DNA of 64,000 nt, from contig VMGB01000001.1 in NCBI GenBank assembly GCA_007376295.1, positions 248,001-312,000 of the forward strand. The letters run 5' to 3'. The DNA comes from Parcubacteria group bacterium Gr01-1014_13 (GTDB taxonomy: Bacteria; Patescibacteria; ABY1; Magasanikbacterales; GWA2-37-8). The notes below the pieces were generated by a model. It ran no database searches and was not told where the DNA came from. It worked only from the letters and a program-made list of their open reading frames with translations. The translations under genes were made by a program, and so were the position numbers. This document shows, piece after piece, positions 24,352 to 32,939 of this stretch (positions within the stretch are counted from its first letter, which is position 1; every line of letters begins with the position of its first letter).

Positions 24352-25098
24352 TTAGCGACGCATGGACCGTGGCTTGTACACGTCGATGTAGACGGGAACA
24401 GGGCGGTAGATGACGTTGCGTGTCGGTTGTGGCTGCTGATGACCAACATCGACTGGAGCGGGCGGTTTCTTGTCTTCGGTCGGTAGCGGGTCCTTGCCAA
24501 CACTGATGGCGATACGCGTCTCTTGAATCTTCTTCTCAATTCGCGTGATGCGCCAGTTGGAACCCGCGACCTTTTTTTCCACCTCGGTCTTGTCGGCCTT
24601 GGTGGCGTCCAATCCGTTGACCTTGTCGGCCAGCGCATCGACGGTCCCGATGATTTTCTCCACATTGGAGATCATCGGGTCGACCTTCTTGTTCAGATCA
24701 TCGACCCCCTTCTTGAGCCCAGCGATGTCGTCCTTGTTGGCCTTGTTGTCCTTCTGAAGGCTCATGATGTCGGCCTCCAGAGACGCGCCGTCCTTCTTCA
24801 GCTCACTCACTCCTTGGCAGGAATAGAGCATGAGAGCCAGCGCTGCCAGCATGCCCATGACCACAATGAGGGTCTTGAGCGGGCCAGACCATCGACTCCG
24901 CGGCTTGTCGCCGCTAGTCGTGGCCAGATCGTCGTCGGGCGTTCGGGGAACGCGCGGCTCGGATCCAGCTCTGGGAAACGGCGGAACTTCGCTCAGCTTC
25001 AGATTCGCGTCGGGAGGAAGCGGTTGGGTGATCTGAGTGACCACCTTGGCTTCCGGACCCTTGTTCTTATCATTCGTCGTATCCTCGGTTCCATTCAT
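24352..25098 (-). CDS. Single-pass membrane protein with long periplasmic-side coiled coil
   Basis: ATG 25098 after GAGGAGACAG is taken as the start. The 248-residue protein has a cytoplasmic Pro- and charge-rich region (1-80), one TM helix (about residues 85-103) ending in YSCQG, and a heptad-rich coiled coil (about 105-190). A Pro-rich, basic tail ends in KPRSMRR. The coding sequence is the most GC-rich of the window. A roughly 190-nt leader upstream contains an intrinsic terminator with a competing structure, so expression is probably attenuated. I do not recognise the family. It resembles spanin- or tether-like proteins only in general layout. Confidence 0.74.
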   Translation of the reverse strand: MNGTEDTTNDKNKGPEAKVVTQITQPLPPDANLKLSEVPPFPRAGSEPRVPRTPDDDLATTSGDKPRSRWSGPLKTLIVVMGMLAALALMLYSCQGVSELKKDGASLEADIMSLQKDNKANKDDIAGLKKGVDDLNKKVDPMISNVEKIIGTVDALADKVNGLDATKADKTEVEKKVAGSNWRITRIEKKIQETRIAISVGKDPLPTEDKKPPAPVDVGHQQPQPTRNVIYRPVPVYIDVYKPRSMRR

Positions 25099-25194
25099 CT
25101 CTGTCTCCTCGTTTAGAGCGTTATTTCTCATCTACCAACATGGCAGATGAGGAGTGTTTTCATTAGAACCACCAGAATTGATGGTCCAAATTAA

Positions 25195-25327
25195 AAACAT
25201 AAAACCTCTTTGGAGAGAGGTTTATCATTGGGTATTAATCGTTAAGGCTCAGTAATGTACTCTCTCAAACACTACTTGGCTTTTATTAACGACTAAATAC
25301 TATATCACAAAGCTAATCATTTGTCAA
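25195..25327 (-). ncRNA. Promoter plus structured leader/small RNA with intrinsic terminator (attenuator candidate)
   Basis: On the minus strand a TTGACA, 17-bp spacer, TATAGT promoter (25327-25299) starts an RNA near 25292. The RNA has an outer stem TAGTCGTTAA/TTAACGATTA and an inner stem GTAGTG/CATTAC closed by a loop with GAGAGAG. It then has a terminator AACCTCT...AGAGGTT with a T-rich tract (25222-25195). The GAGAGAG loop can pair with CTCTCTC in the terminator arm, giving an antiterminator. The region from 25099 to 25429 contains no ORF; it holds this element, a shared 12-nt leader motif and the SD. Confidence 0.6.
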
Positions 25328-25370
25328 GACCTGCAACTGTAATAGCGGGTATTTTTGGCTAAGTTGATAT

Positions 25371-25402
25371 AAAAAACCCGTAGAACCACTGAGGTTTACG
25401 GG
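25371..25402 (-). terminator. Terminator of the 25430-25981 gene
   Basis: CCCGTA...TACGGG with an inner AACC/GGTT stem and TTTTTTAT follow the minus-strand stop. A small GTCGCC/GGCGAC hairpin lies between the stop and this stem. Confidence 0.8.
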
Positions 25403-25429
25403 GTAGTCGCCTGAGGCGACTGAAAGTGT

Positions 25430-25981
25430 TTAGTAGGATACGCGAAAATACGTATGGCGCGCTTCCTGGAGCCTGTTCATACAGGCTTGAAAAATTTCAT
25501 CCCACAGAGCTCTGTTTCCGCTGAAAATGAAATTGTGAGCCGCATCTGCTGTCCAGCAAACATTATAGTAGCCTGCAGGAAAAGAAATTGGTTGCCAAGC
25601 CCACGGGGCGTAATATTTCATACTACCCGGCGTGAGCGGAAACCACAGCAGGGATTCAACTTGTTTGACGCAGGCGGTGAAGTCATCGATCGGCAGCTGA
25701 TCAGTTATGATTGAAGGCGGATCCCCATCAGATGCCGACGAAATTACATCCGGCTGAACGCTGGCAACATCTTGCTGTTGCAAACTATCGATCTTGTTTG
25801 TCTTCGCCCGTACTATAATATTACCCATGGTTTCAATCGTGCGCGAATCCTGGCAAGAAACCAAGAACTGATAAAAATTCGCGCTCAGCGAAAGAAGAAA
25901 AGTAAAGCACAAGACGATTAGAGCCTTCCCTTCGCTGGAAAGCGCAGGATATTTGACTGACTTTTGAAGTTTCTCGGACAT
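25430..25981 (-). CDS. Single-pass membrane protein, orphan
   Basis: The 183-residue protein has a short basic N-terminus and one TM helix (about residues 20-42, LIVLCFTFLLSLSANFYQFL). An outside domain follows with four scattered cysteines and a Trp/aromatic-rich core (SLLWFPLTPGS, YYAPWAWQPISF, GYYNVCWTADAAHNF). There is no lipobox and the N-terminus is uncleaved, so it is a signal anchor. The family is not recognised. It is transcribed alone from 26018-26047 and ends in a good terminator. Its GC content is intermediate between the GC-rich block and the backbone. Confidence 0.74.
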   Translation of the reverse strand: MSEKLQKSVKYPALSSEGKALIVLCFTFLLSLSANFYQFLVSCQDSRTIETMGNIIVRAKTNKIDSLQQQDVASVQPDVISSASDGDPPSIITDQLPIDDFTACVKQVESLLWFPLTPGSMKYYAPWAWQPISFPAGYYNVCWTADAAHNFIFSGNRALWDEIFQACMNRLQEARHTYFRVSY

Positions 25982-26017
25982 TGACGGAGCCTTTCGTTGG
26001 AGTTGGGGACTTAATTT

Positions 26018-26047
26018 AGATTACCATGCAATAAGCAAAGATGTCAA
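26018..26047 (-). promoter_or_regulatory. Promoter of the 25430-25981 gene
   Basis: TTGACA, an 18-bp spacer and TAATCT on the minus strand start 12 bases after the stop of the 1336-residue gene. Confidence 0.6.
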
Positions 26048-26058
26048 AAAATTTTAAA

Positions 26059-29000
26059 TTATTGTTTAGCCAATTTAAGAACTGTTTCCTTATCCATTAT
26101 TTTTTCTCCAGATGAATCCTTTACTATTAGATCCCCATTCTTATTAACATTAAAAGTTGTGTCTTCTACATACCAAATAACATCTTTCTTTTTCGCAGGA
26201 TCCCAGATACGTACGGCATTACTATTATTAGCCAGTATTGGTTCCAAGTCAGGGTTTGAATGTTCGGCAAAAACCAACTCCATTACCTTTCCATCTTCTT
26301 TGTTAAACAGGCTTTTACCTAAAGCCTCTACCCATTCATCCTTTCTATTTTTGTAAAGTTCCTCTGTCTCAATTATTTTATCTATTTGGCGTAAATCTGT
26401 AGAGCTTAATTTTAAGTTATGTTCCAAAGCGCTTTTATACTTTTCTTGTAATCCGTAGAGATAATTAGTTTTTTCTTCCAAAAATTTAGATGATCCCTCC
26501 GTGTAAACAAGAGAACTATCCATATGTTTTTCGATGGCAGCTCTCATGGTCTGGAAGTTGCCAAAAAACTCTTTCTGGTTTGATCCGTGTTCTACTAAAA
26601 ATTTATTTAGCGGTGCGTCTGCGTGTGGTTCAGATGCGATTGGCGATTTTTCCGCGCTTTTTTCTACATTTGTTTCCGGTGCTTGTTTAGGGGCTGGCAT
26701 TTTTTCTGCAGGAATATTTTTTTCGACCGGTGCCACAACTGGCGCAGCTTCTGCAACCGGAGTTGATTCGCTGGATTTATATGTATTTAAAGTTTTTTCT
26801 ACACGAGTTGCAGGACGTACGGCTTCGGTACGAGAAGATTCTGTTTGTGGAACAACCGTGTTGGTTTCTGCTTGAACTGAAGCATTCCCTTCCCATTGTG
26901 GCGCCAGCCTGCTTCCCATTTTTTGCCAATCTTCACGGATACTTTCCTTTATATCTGTTTTCCCTAAATCCAATTCTTTGTCTGGAGCAACAGTTTTTTC
27001 CACAACTGCGCCGCGAACTCCCATTTGATCTACAGTTACGGTGCCGCTACCGCTTAAAACCGGCTTACCTCCCTCAAGACCAAAATAGCTTACTTTGCCA
27101 CGCACGTGGTTATCAATTCCTGGCTTACCATTAACGGCATCAACTTCCAGACCGGCATTGGCTAAATCCGTACTTTCTCTGCCTTGCATGGCTTGAAACA
27201 GACCACTTACCATTCTAGGATCATTGGTATTATATTTTTCGGCAAATTTCAAAAATTCATCTGGTGTACCTTTGTTTATATGGCCGGATAAATGCCTTAA
27301 GTGATAAGAACTAAAATGCTGGCTTTGCAAATAATTGGCCGCGGCTTGTGGGCCGCCATGTTTTAAAATCTCCTCAAAAATTACTTGACGGCGTTCTCCC
27401 CCGCTTTCATCTAAAGTATCAATAGTGCCTTTTATTATATTTCCATGATGTGAGTGGGCATCCGGGCCAATTTTACTAGCGTTTAAAATATTTTCAATTG
27501 ATTCCTTGTTGCTTAGTTCTGGATGTTCCTTGAGAAAACTTACCAATGAGTCAGAAAATTCTGCGCTCAATTTATTATCATCAATTATTTGATCAATACT
27601 GATACCTTGTGGTACTTCTGCTGGAACCGGAACTTCTGGACGTTCGACGATAGGTGGTTGCTCTGGACCGCTTGGAACTTCAGGCTTTTCTGATTCTTTA
27701 TTTCCTCCGAGTATATTTGTGGGATTGGAATACGTTTCCCAAACACGCTCTACATGCTCAGCAAAATTTTTAGACACGGTCACAGCTGCGCCATTCTCTT
27801 TTAATTGGCTTAGGAGTTTATCGATAGCCTGCTCATGCACAGTTGTACCGGAAATAGCCAAACCATAAATACCAAAACCACGGGCGATAGTGCCTAAAGC
27901 TTTTATGAAATCAACGGTTCTTTTTACGCCTCCAACGCCTTCTTTTTCTCCTCTACCAGTCAAAGCCCGGGCTGTTTCTATGGCTGAATTTACAAATACA
28001 TCTTTAGCAACAAATTTTAATTCTGTTTTTTTCTCATTTGCGCCAAATGTTTTTTTGTCAAATTCTTTTCTGGCTTTACCCGCCCGTTCAGCAATAGCAG
28101 TGCCGGCGTACATAAGCCCACGTAACATCGCAAAGCCCGTAGCTGTAAGAGCAAAGTTCAATCCGTCCCGAGCAATTTTCATGCCAGAGATTTTACCTTG
28201 TATATATGAATCCAAGGCGCTATCCACTTGTTTGTTTCTATCTTTAGCAGTCGCCTTTGAATCTTGTTCATGCTTCATCGAAATCAACCACAATCTATCT
28301 AATAGCGCTTTTTTCTCTTCAGGAGAAATATCAGCCGATTCAACTTTTGTTTTTAAATCAGCCAGATGCTGAACTATTTTTTCACTTTCTTCCAAAGTTT
28401 TATTTTTCTTATTTTTTTCAAAAGATTCAATTAAATTCTGGTATGCTTCATTAATGGCTTCTCTGGAACCTTTGGATTCTTTGCGTCCTTTCCACCACTC
28501 GGCTAAGTCACCTTTGCCTTTTATGGCATACAACGCGTCGGTAATTAATTTTACACCCAAAACAGAAGTAACAGTGTCATAACTAACTTTCTGGGCTACT
28601 TTTTTTGTTTCACGATTAAAAACAGCCTCTTTAAATCTGCTCCACAGGCCCTTTTTTGGTTCTTGTTTTACTTCAACAGGGTAATCTGGAATTATCTCTA
28701 CTTTATTTTCCGCTTTGACCATTTTCTCGGCCACAATACCTTTATCCGGAATTTCTCCGGACATAACGGGTTCTTTTTCTGAAGTTTTTAATTCAGCAGA
28801 TGGTTTTACTGGCTCGCCCTGTAAATCACTCACATCGATTTCTACATCTTCATTTTCTGGTTCTAAGGGGTGTAATTCTAAACTTAATTTTTCTTCTTCT
28901 ATCGGTTTTTCTTCTATAATTTGTTCTTCAAGCACAGGTTCTGTTTCTTTTTTTGGTTCTTTTACTTTTTCAACCGATTTTTCTTTTTCCTTAGTTTTTT

Positions 29001-30069
29001 CCCAAGAAGGGGCGTTCCCAGCCAACTGACTTTTAAATTCTTTGTATATATTTTCCGGAATTTTGGAGAGTAATTCTTTAAAAGTATGCTCAAATCTTTT
29101 CATTTGTTCCTCAACTTCGTTGGGAAGGTTCGCTCGATCCGCTTTACCAGCTAAACGCAAAATCTGATTAATTCTTTTGGTTAATTCATTGGTTTCTTGC
29201 CGTTTTTCTTTGCTTAATAATTTTACGCCGATTTCTTCAAGCAGGCCCCAATCAGCTTCCGCGTCTTCCAACCCTATAACTGTCACTTTTTTTTCTTTTG
29301 CCACCTTCTTTTTCTCCGGCTCGGGCTGTTCTTTGCCCACACCCAACTCAATCGCGATTTTCTTCAAGTCTTCATCAGAAATTTCTTTTTCTTTTGGTTG
29401 CTGTTTAGGCACTTGATCCGGCGATTTAGGAAATATTTTATAAGCATCCTTTACGCCTAATTCAAAGTTGATGTCTATTTCTTCAAAATCATCATATAAC
29501 TTCTGATCCAACTTTTCTTTCATTCTGCCCAACATGCCTTTCAAGGATTTGATATAATTCTCAATACTTAGGCCTTGAGGATTTTCAATATTATGATTTT
29601 GTAAGTAACTTTCCAATTCTTCCAGAGTTCTTTCGGCATGATTATAGTGTTCCTTAACATTTATAGATTCACGATCGTCCCCGGCGGTGATGGTCTCCAA
29701 TTCTTGTATATCCTCTTTAATCTCATCTTTAACTTCTTCTTGCGGTTCTGGAATTTTAGTCTCTGGCTGTTCCACTGATAACTCCTGTAGTTTATTTTTT
29801 ATTTTATCTATCTTTTTTGATATTTTATTTATCGCTTTTGCAAATCTATCCTCGTCTTTTATAAAACGCTTCGGTTCTCCGCGTTCATCGCTAAGCTCAA
29901 AAATAAGCATGCTAATGCTTTTTACTAAACCATCCATTTCTTCGCCACCTTTTCTTAGAGCACCGGCCTCTACAGTCAGTGCGTCCAGGTCATTTTTTAA
30001 ATTTTCGATGACCATTCGTCTTTCTTCCAAACTAGATGGCGGTCGAAATTTTTCAGGATTTTTAGGCAT
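26059..30069 (-). CDS. Very large 1336-residue protein, charged coiled-coil regions with membrane-like core
   Basis: The longest ORF of the window. Residues 1-550 are strongly charged, with long helical Glu/Lys segments and repeated PEPEKK or EEKPIEEE-type linkers. Residues about 640-800 contain several hydrophobic or amphipathic helices (ALTATGFAMLRGLMYAG, TIARGFGIYGLAISG). Residues about 820-1000 are globular, and the C-terminal 150 residues resemble a folded cap. It has no signal peptide, so the bulk is probably cytoplasmic or peripherally membrane-bound. It is the last gene of a five-gene operon with a Wzz-like protein and a degenerate HtrA. I do not recognise the family; a scaffold role is only a guess. 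Confidence 0.85.
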   Translation of the reverse strand: MPKNPEKFRPPSSLEERRMVIENLKNDLDALTVEAGALRKGGEEMDGLVKSISMLIFELSDERGEPKRFIKDEDRFAKAINKISKKIDKIKNKLQELSVEQPETKIPEPQEEVKDEIKEDIQELETITAGDDRESINVKEHYNHAERTLEELESYLQNHNIENPQGLSIENYIKSLKGMLGRMKEKLDQKLYDDFEEIDINFELGVKDAYKIFPKSPDQVPKQQPKEKEISDEDLKKIAIELGVGKEQPEPEKKKVAKEKKVTVIGLEDAEADWGLLEEIGVKLLSKEKRQETNELTKRINQILRLAGKADRANLPNEVEEQMKRFEHTFKELLSKIPENIYKEFKSQLAGNAPSWEKTKEKEKSVEKVKEPKKETEPVLEEQIIEEKPIEEEKLSLELHPLEPENEDVEIDVSDLQGEPVKPSAELKTSEKEPVMSGEIPDKGIVAEKMVKAENKVEIIPDYPVEVKQEPKKGLWSRFKEAVFNRETKKVAQKVSYDTVTSVLGVKLITDALYAIKGKGDLAEWWKGRKESKGSREAINEAYQNLIESFEKNKKNKTLEESEKIVQHLADLKTKVESADISPEEKKALLDRLWLISMKHEQDSKATAKDRNKQVDSALDSYIQGKISGMKIARDGLNFALTATGFAMLRGLMYAGTAIAERAGKARKEFDKKTFGANEKKTELKFVAKDVFVNSAIETARALTGRGEKEGVGGVKRTVDFIKALGTIARGFGIYGLAISGTTVHEQAIDKLLSQLKENGAAVTVSKNFAEHVERVWETYSNPTNILGGNKESEKPEVPSGPEQPPIVERPEVPVPAEVPQGISIDQIIDDNKLSAEFSDSLVSFLKEHPELSNKESIENILNASKIGPDAHSHHGNIIKGTIDTLDESGGERRQVIFEEILKHGGPQAAANYLQSQHFSSYHLRHLSGHINKGTPDEFLKFAEKYNTNDPRMVSGLFQAMQGRESTDLANAGLEVDAVNGKPGIDNHVRGKVSYFGLEGGKPVLSGSGTVTVDQMGVRGAVVEKTVAPDKELDLGKTDIKESIREDWQKMGSRLAPQWEGNASVQAETNTVVPQTESSRTEAVRPATRVEKTLNTYKSSESTPVAEAAPVVAPVEKNIPAEKMPAPKQAPETNVEKSAEKSPIASEPHADAPLNKFLVEHGSNQKEFFGNFQTMRAAIEKHMDSSLVYTEGSSKFLEEKTNYLYGLQEKYKSALEHNLKLSSTDLRQIDKIIETEELYKNRKDEWVEALGKSLFNKEDGKVMELVFAEHSNPDLEPILANNSNAVRIWDPAKKKDVIWYVEDTTFNVNKNGDLIVKDSSGEKIMDKETVLKLAKQ

Positions 30070-30072
30070 ACC

Positions 30073-30354
30073 TTAAGAAATAGAATCAAGTTCTTTGGTT
30101 GTGTTGGCGTTAACCTGAGCAACCGCATCTTCATATTTTTCCTCTATATTTTTTAACTCCCCAACAAGTTTTTCGTCCGCATTTTTGGTGACTTCTTGTA
30201 AATAACTAGCTTCCAAAACTTCGCTTAATTCTTCTAGCTGGGCTTCGCTCATTTCCGGCAACAAACTAAACAAGGCCTCACGCTGTTGTGAAGTTAATTC
30301 GAGAGTTGCTATCAAAAACCCCAACCTCTTTCCCCTCTCTTCGGCTGAAGACAT
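30073..30354 (-). CDS. Small acidic helical protein of the 26-33 kb operon
   Basis: The 93-residue protein is almost wholly helical, acidic and without cysteines. An N-terminal half like LTSQQREALFSLLPEMSEAQ is followed by a coiled-coil stretch. It lies 3 nt before the 1336-residue gene and 13 nt after the Wzz-like gene, so it is co-transcribed and may be a partner of the large protein. No family is recognised and it has no membrane segment. Confidence 0.72.
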   Translation of the reverse strand: MSSAEERGKRLGFLIATLELTSQQREALFSLLPEMSEAQLEELSEVLEASYLQEVTKNADEKLVGELKNIEEKYEDAVAQVNANTTKELDSIS

Positions 30355-30367
30355 AAGGCTAAATTAA

Positions 30368-30979
30368 TTATTTTCCAAAAAGATGACGTTGTTTGTATCT
30401 GATAACCCAAAGGCTTGCTATTAAAATACCAAGCAAGAATCCAACAACTGAATTTACCGGAATATTTGGCCGGGCAAACCAAGGTGAGACGAGCGGATTG
30501 CTGATAGTTTTCATAGCCACATCTCCGCCTAAATATTCCCAGCCTTGCGCTGTCAAAGTTTGGGTAATAGCGTTGGATAAATTCCTAGCTTCGTTTTGAC
30601 TATAGCTATAAACGTTTATATTCATAATACTGGCGCCATAAACCATACCGGCTTGCACGTCTTTGGTCCACTTTTTTCTTTGTTCACGATCGCTTAAATT
30701 TTGCCATTGTGTGCGATCAAAAGAAACGGCGTTTGAGCCCATTACTTTGTTATAAAAATCAGTAGTTTTCATTATTTGCGCCAAATTAGAGCCGATTCTT
30801 TCGGCTGATCTGGCTTGAGTATATGGATCTACGCCAGCCCGGTCTCTGGAGATTATCAAAACCTGGCTAGTGGCCAAGTATTGTTTAGGAAAAAACAGGC
30901 TTACCCCTGCGGATAAAGTCGCAAAAAGTATCCCCCAAACGAAAATTAATTTGGCATTCCTTTGTAAAAGATGAAACAT
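30368..30979 (-). CDS. Wzz-like polysaccharide chain-length/co-polymerase protein
   Basis: The 203-residue protein has the classic Wzz plan: a TM helix near the N-terminus (about residues 10-30), an extracellular domain, and a proline-rich second TM starting at RPNIPVNSVVGFLLG (about 170-190). The motif following TM1 (PKQYLATSQVLI) is typical of the domain. Wzz proteins set glycan length with Wzy polymerases, and a Wzy-like protein is encoded at 20943-22313. There is no tyrosine-kinase domain, so it is not a BY-kinase. It is the third gene of the operon. Confidence 0.85.
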   Translation of the reverse strand: MFHLLQRNAKLIFVWGILFATLSAGVSLFFPKQYLATSQVLIISRDRAGVDPYTQARSAERIGSNLAQIMKTTDFYNKVMGSNAVSFDRTQWQNLSDREQRKKWTKDVQAGMVYGASIMNINVYSYSQNEARNLSNAITQTLTAQGWEYLGGDVAMKTISNPLVSPWFARPNIPVNSVVGFLLGILIASLWVIRYKQRHLFGK

Positions 30980-30998
30980 AAATAATTACTATTATTTG

Positions 30999-32042
30999 TT
31001 ATTTGGTTTGTACTACTTTAACTTCCAACTCTAGTGTTTTATTCCCCCTTAAAACTTTCACATTAACAGCTGGATTGTTGTTAATAGTATACCATAAATT
31101 ATCCGGAGTAACAATTCTACCGTTAACTTCCAGCAACACATCGCCCCGGCGCAAAACACTGGAAGGAGACCAGACACTTGAGACTATAAAACCATCCACT
31201 TTTGTTTTTTCAGAAATTATAGTTTGTTCATCGCCAAACCAGCCATCAACCCCGAGAGTTGGATAAGATAATGTTTGTTGGCTCAAAATTTTTGGTAAAA
31301 TTCTGGTGAGATAAAAACTAGGTAATAATAAATTTTTTTCAGTTACAAATCCGACCACCCGTCCCTGACTATTTATCGCCACTTCACCGACACTAAACGA
31401 ACCATTTAGTGAATACGATAACAGGGGTGCTGAATCCAAATGCGGAATTTGATAATTTAAAGAAGGATATAACACGGATCCATGGTACCAATAGGAATTA
31501 TGAAAAATAAAGACATCGTCCAGAACGGAGTTTTCATCAATGAACCCTGATACTTTGAATTGACTGTCTTTAATTTTTATATAAAGAATTCCGGAATATT
31601 TATCAAGCAACGCTTTCTCTGGCTGTAAAACTCGCCCGTCGTCGGTGACAACGTACAAATTCTTGGAATTATTATCATAATTAGGCTGATACATAGCTAA
31701 CCAGCCATCCGAGCTTAGCATTATACCGTCCCCTATTTTTTTATTTAAATAACTAGCGCCGCTCAAATTAGACAGGCCCCGGTGCACAGATACGATGCGG
31801 GAAGAAACTTCTTCGCGGATACGACTTTCCAACTGGGCACGCGATAAACCTGGGCTGATATAAGATGTAACCCACATATCGCCTTCGGCAAGGCGGGGCC
31901 AAATCCAACCTAACATCATAGAAGCGCCGCTCATACCTGCGACCAAACCAAAAATAACAGTGACTAAAAGTATTTTTAACCTTTGCCACAAACGATGAAT
32001 TTCTATATTAGATGTTTTAGGAGGAAGATGAGGAGGGTGCAT
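30999..32042 (-). CDS. Membrane-anchored degenerate HtrA-like protein with PDZ domain
   Basis: ATG 32042 lies just after the upstream stop; the longer frame overlaps that gene. A single TM helix (about residues 22-45) anchors a trypsin-like barrel and a C-terminal PDZ domain (from about residue 255). The fold matches HtrA: GDGIMLSSDGW..., SGILYIKIK, and INSQGRVVGF before a PDZ core LRRGDVLLEVNGR. However, the catalytic His-containing TNNH becomes MYQP, the Asp in TDLAV becomes Gly, and the Ser in GNSGGP becomes Val. All three triad residues are lost, so it is probably a binding or scaffold protein rather than a protease. Confidence 0.83.
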   Translation of the reverse strand: MHPPHLPPKTSNIEIHRLWQRLKILLVTVIFGLVAGMSGASMMLGWIWPRLAEGDMWVTSYISPGLSRAQLESRIREEVSSRIVSVHRGLSNLSGASYLNKKIGDGIMLSSDGWLAMYQPNYDNNSKNLYVVTDDGRVLQPEKALLDKYSGILYIKIKDSQFKVSGFIDENSVLDDVFIFHNSYWYHGSVLYPSLNYQIPHLDSAPLLSYSLNGSFSVGEVAINSQGRVVGFVTEKNLLLPSFYLTRILPKILSQQTLSYPTLGVDGWFGDEQTIISEKTKVDGFIVSSVWSPSSVLRRGDVLLEVNGRIVTPDNLWYTINNNPAVNVKVLRGNKTLELEVKVVQTK

Positions 32043-32043
32043 A

Positions 32044-32835
32044 TTACTTCCAGCGGATAATAAAGAATAAAAATAGGGGGAACAAAACGGCATTAAAACT
32101 TAAAAACCAAACCTGTTTACGCCAATTTATTCCTTCCGGACTTAAATTGAACCTGGCTAACAACCAAACTACATACCAACACCAGATTAAAACCAGAGTA
32201 CCAGTAAGGTAACCTATGGGCAAAAGTCCTATTACCCAAAGCAATTCCAAAATCATTACAAACCAACAACCTACCCATATCCAAAAACGCTTATTTTCTT
32301 CTACTCCATACTCCCACCACCACCAACCAGCAACAAACGTAGAAAATAACGAAGCCAATATGTACCAAACCCACGAATTAATGCCGGGAGCGATTTGAAA
32401 GGAAATTATTGCCCCAGCGGCTTGAAATACTCCGGCCAGACCAATTACTGACATGATAAACCGCCAACGCAAATGCGGTTTGAGAAAAGTTGCCAAGCTG
32501 ACGCTTGATGCCGGCAATAACCAAAAACTGAAAAAGGAAAAAAAACAAAATAGGGCACCAAACAAATACCAGGCAAACCGCCATTCAATAAACAGGAGGA
32601 ATGACAAAGACCCCAGCACCATCACCACCAGGGATGCTATATGTTTGTACCGGCTCATCTCGGCTGGGTAATAAACTAGCCACATCAAAGCTCCCCAAAT
32701 AGCGAGTCTAAATAGCAACCAAACCCCAACCAACCACCAGGAATGGAACTGGCGTAACCACCAAAGCATAACTAGGTTTACAAGTAAATCCAGTACAGCG
32801 GCTAGTTTTGGATGAAAGGATAATGATTTAAGCAT
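32044..32835 (-). CDS. Polytopic membrane protein, first gene of the Wzz/pseudo-HtrA operon
   Basis: The 263-residue protein is almost entirely hydrophobic, with about eight TM helices rich in Trp and Phe and no recognisable catalytic motif. It has no long soluble domains. The start is the ATG at 32835, with no strong SD. The next ATG lies 1 nt past its stop, so the operon is tightly coupled. No family is recognised; a membrane platform for the glycan/Wzz complex is a possible role. Confidence 0.76.
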   Translation of the reverse strand: MLKSLSFHPKLAAVLDLLVNLVMLWWLRQFHSWWLVGVWLLFRLAIWGALMWLVYYPAEMSRYKHIASLVVMVLGSLSFLLFIEWRFAWYLFGALFCFFSFFSFWLLPASSVSLATFLKPHLRWRFIMSVIGLAGVFQAAGAIISFQIAPGINSWVWYILASLFSTFVAGWWWWEYGVEENKRFWIWVGCWFVMILELLWVIGLLPIGYLTGTLVLIWCWYVVWLLARFNLSPEGINWRKQVWFLSFNAVLFPLFLFFIIRWK

Positions 32836-32894
32836 AATATACGCGCCGTATTATAGCCTTTTTTTAGAGAAAAGGCAAACTGTATATGGAAATA

Positions 32895-32926
32895 AAAAAG
32901 CGCCGTACCCGAAGGTCGTGCGCTCA
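32895..32926 (-). terminator. Terminator of the 32940-33476 gene
   Basis: AGCGC...GCGCT with inner GACC/GGT pairing is followed on the minus strand by CTTTTTTATT. Confidence 0.75.
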
Positions 32927-32939
32927 CTAACTGCTGAAA

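Noticed and set aside
24523..25116. Plus-strand frame (197 codons) opposite the coiled-coil membrane gene
   Set aside because: It is antisense to a gene with an SD, TM helix and terminator. Long open antisense frames are common in GC-rich DNA.
32043..32093. Upstream start of the pseudo-HtrA gene
   Set aside because: It lies inside the preceding membrane-protein gene. ATG 32042 is 1 nt past that stop.
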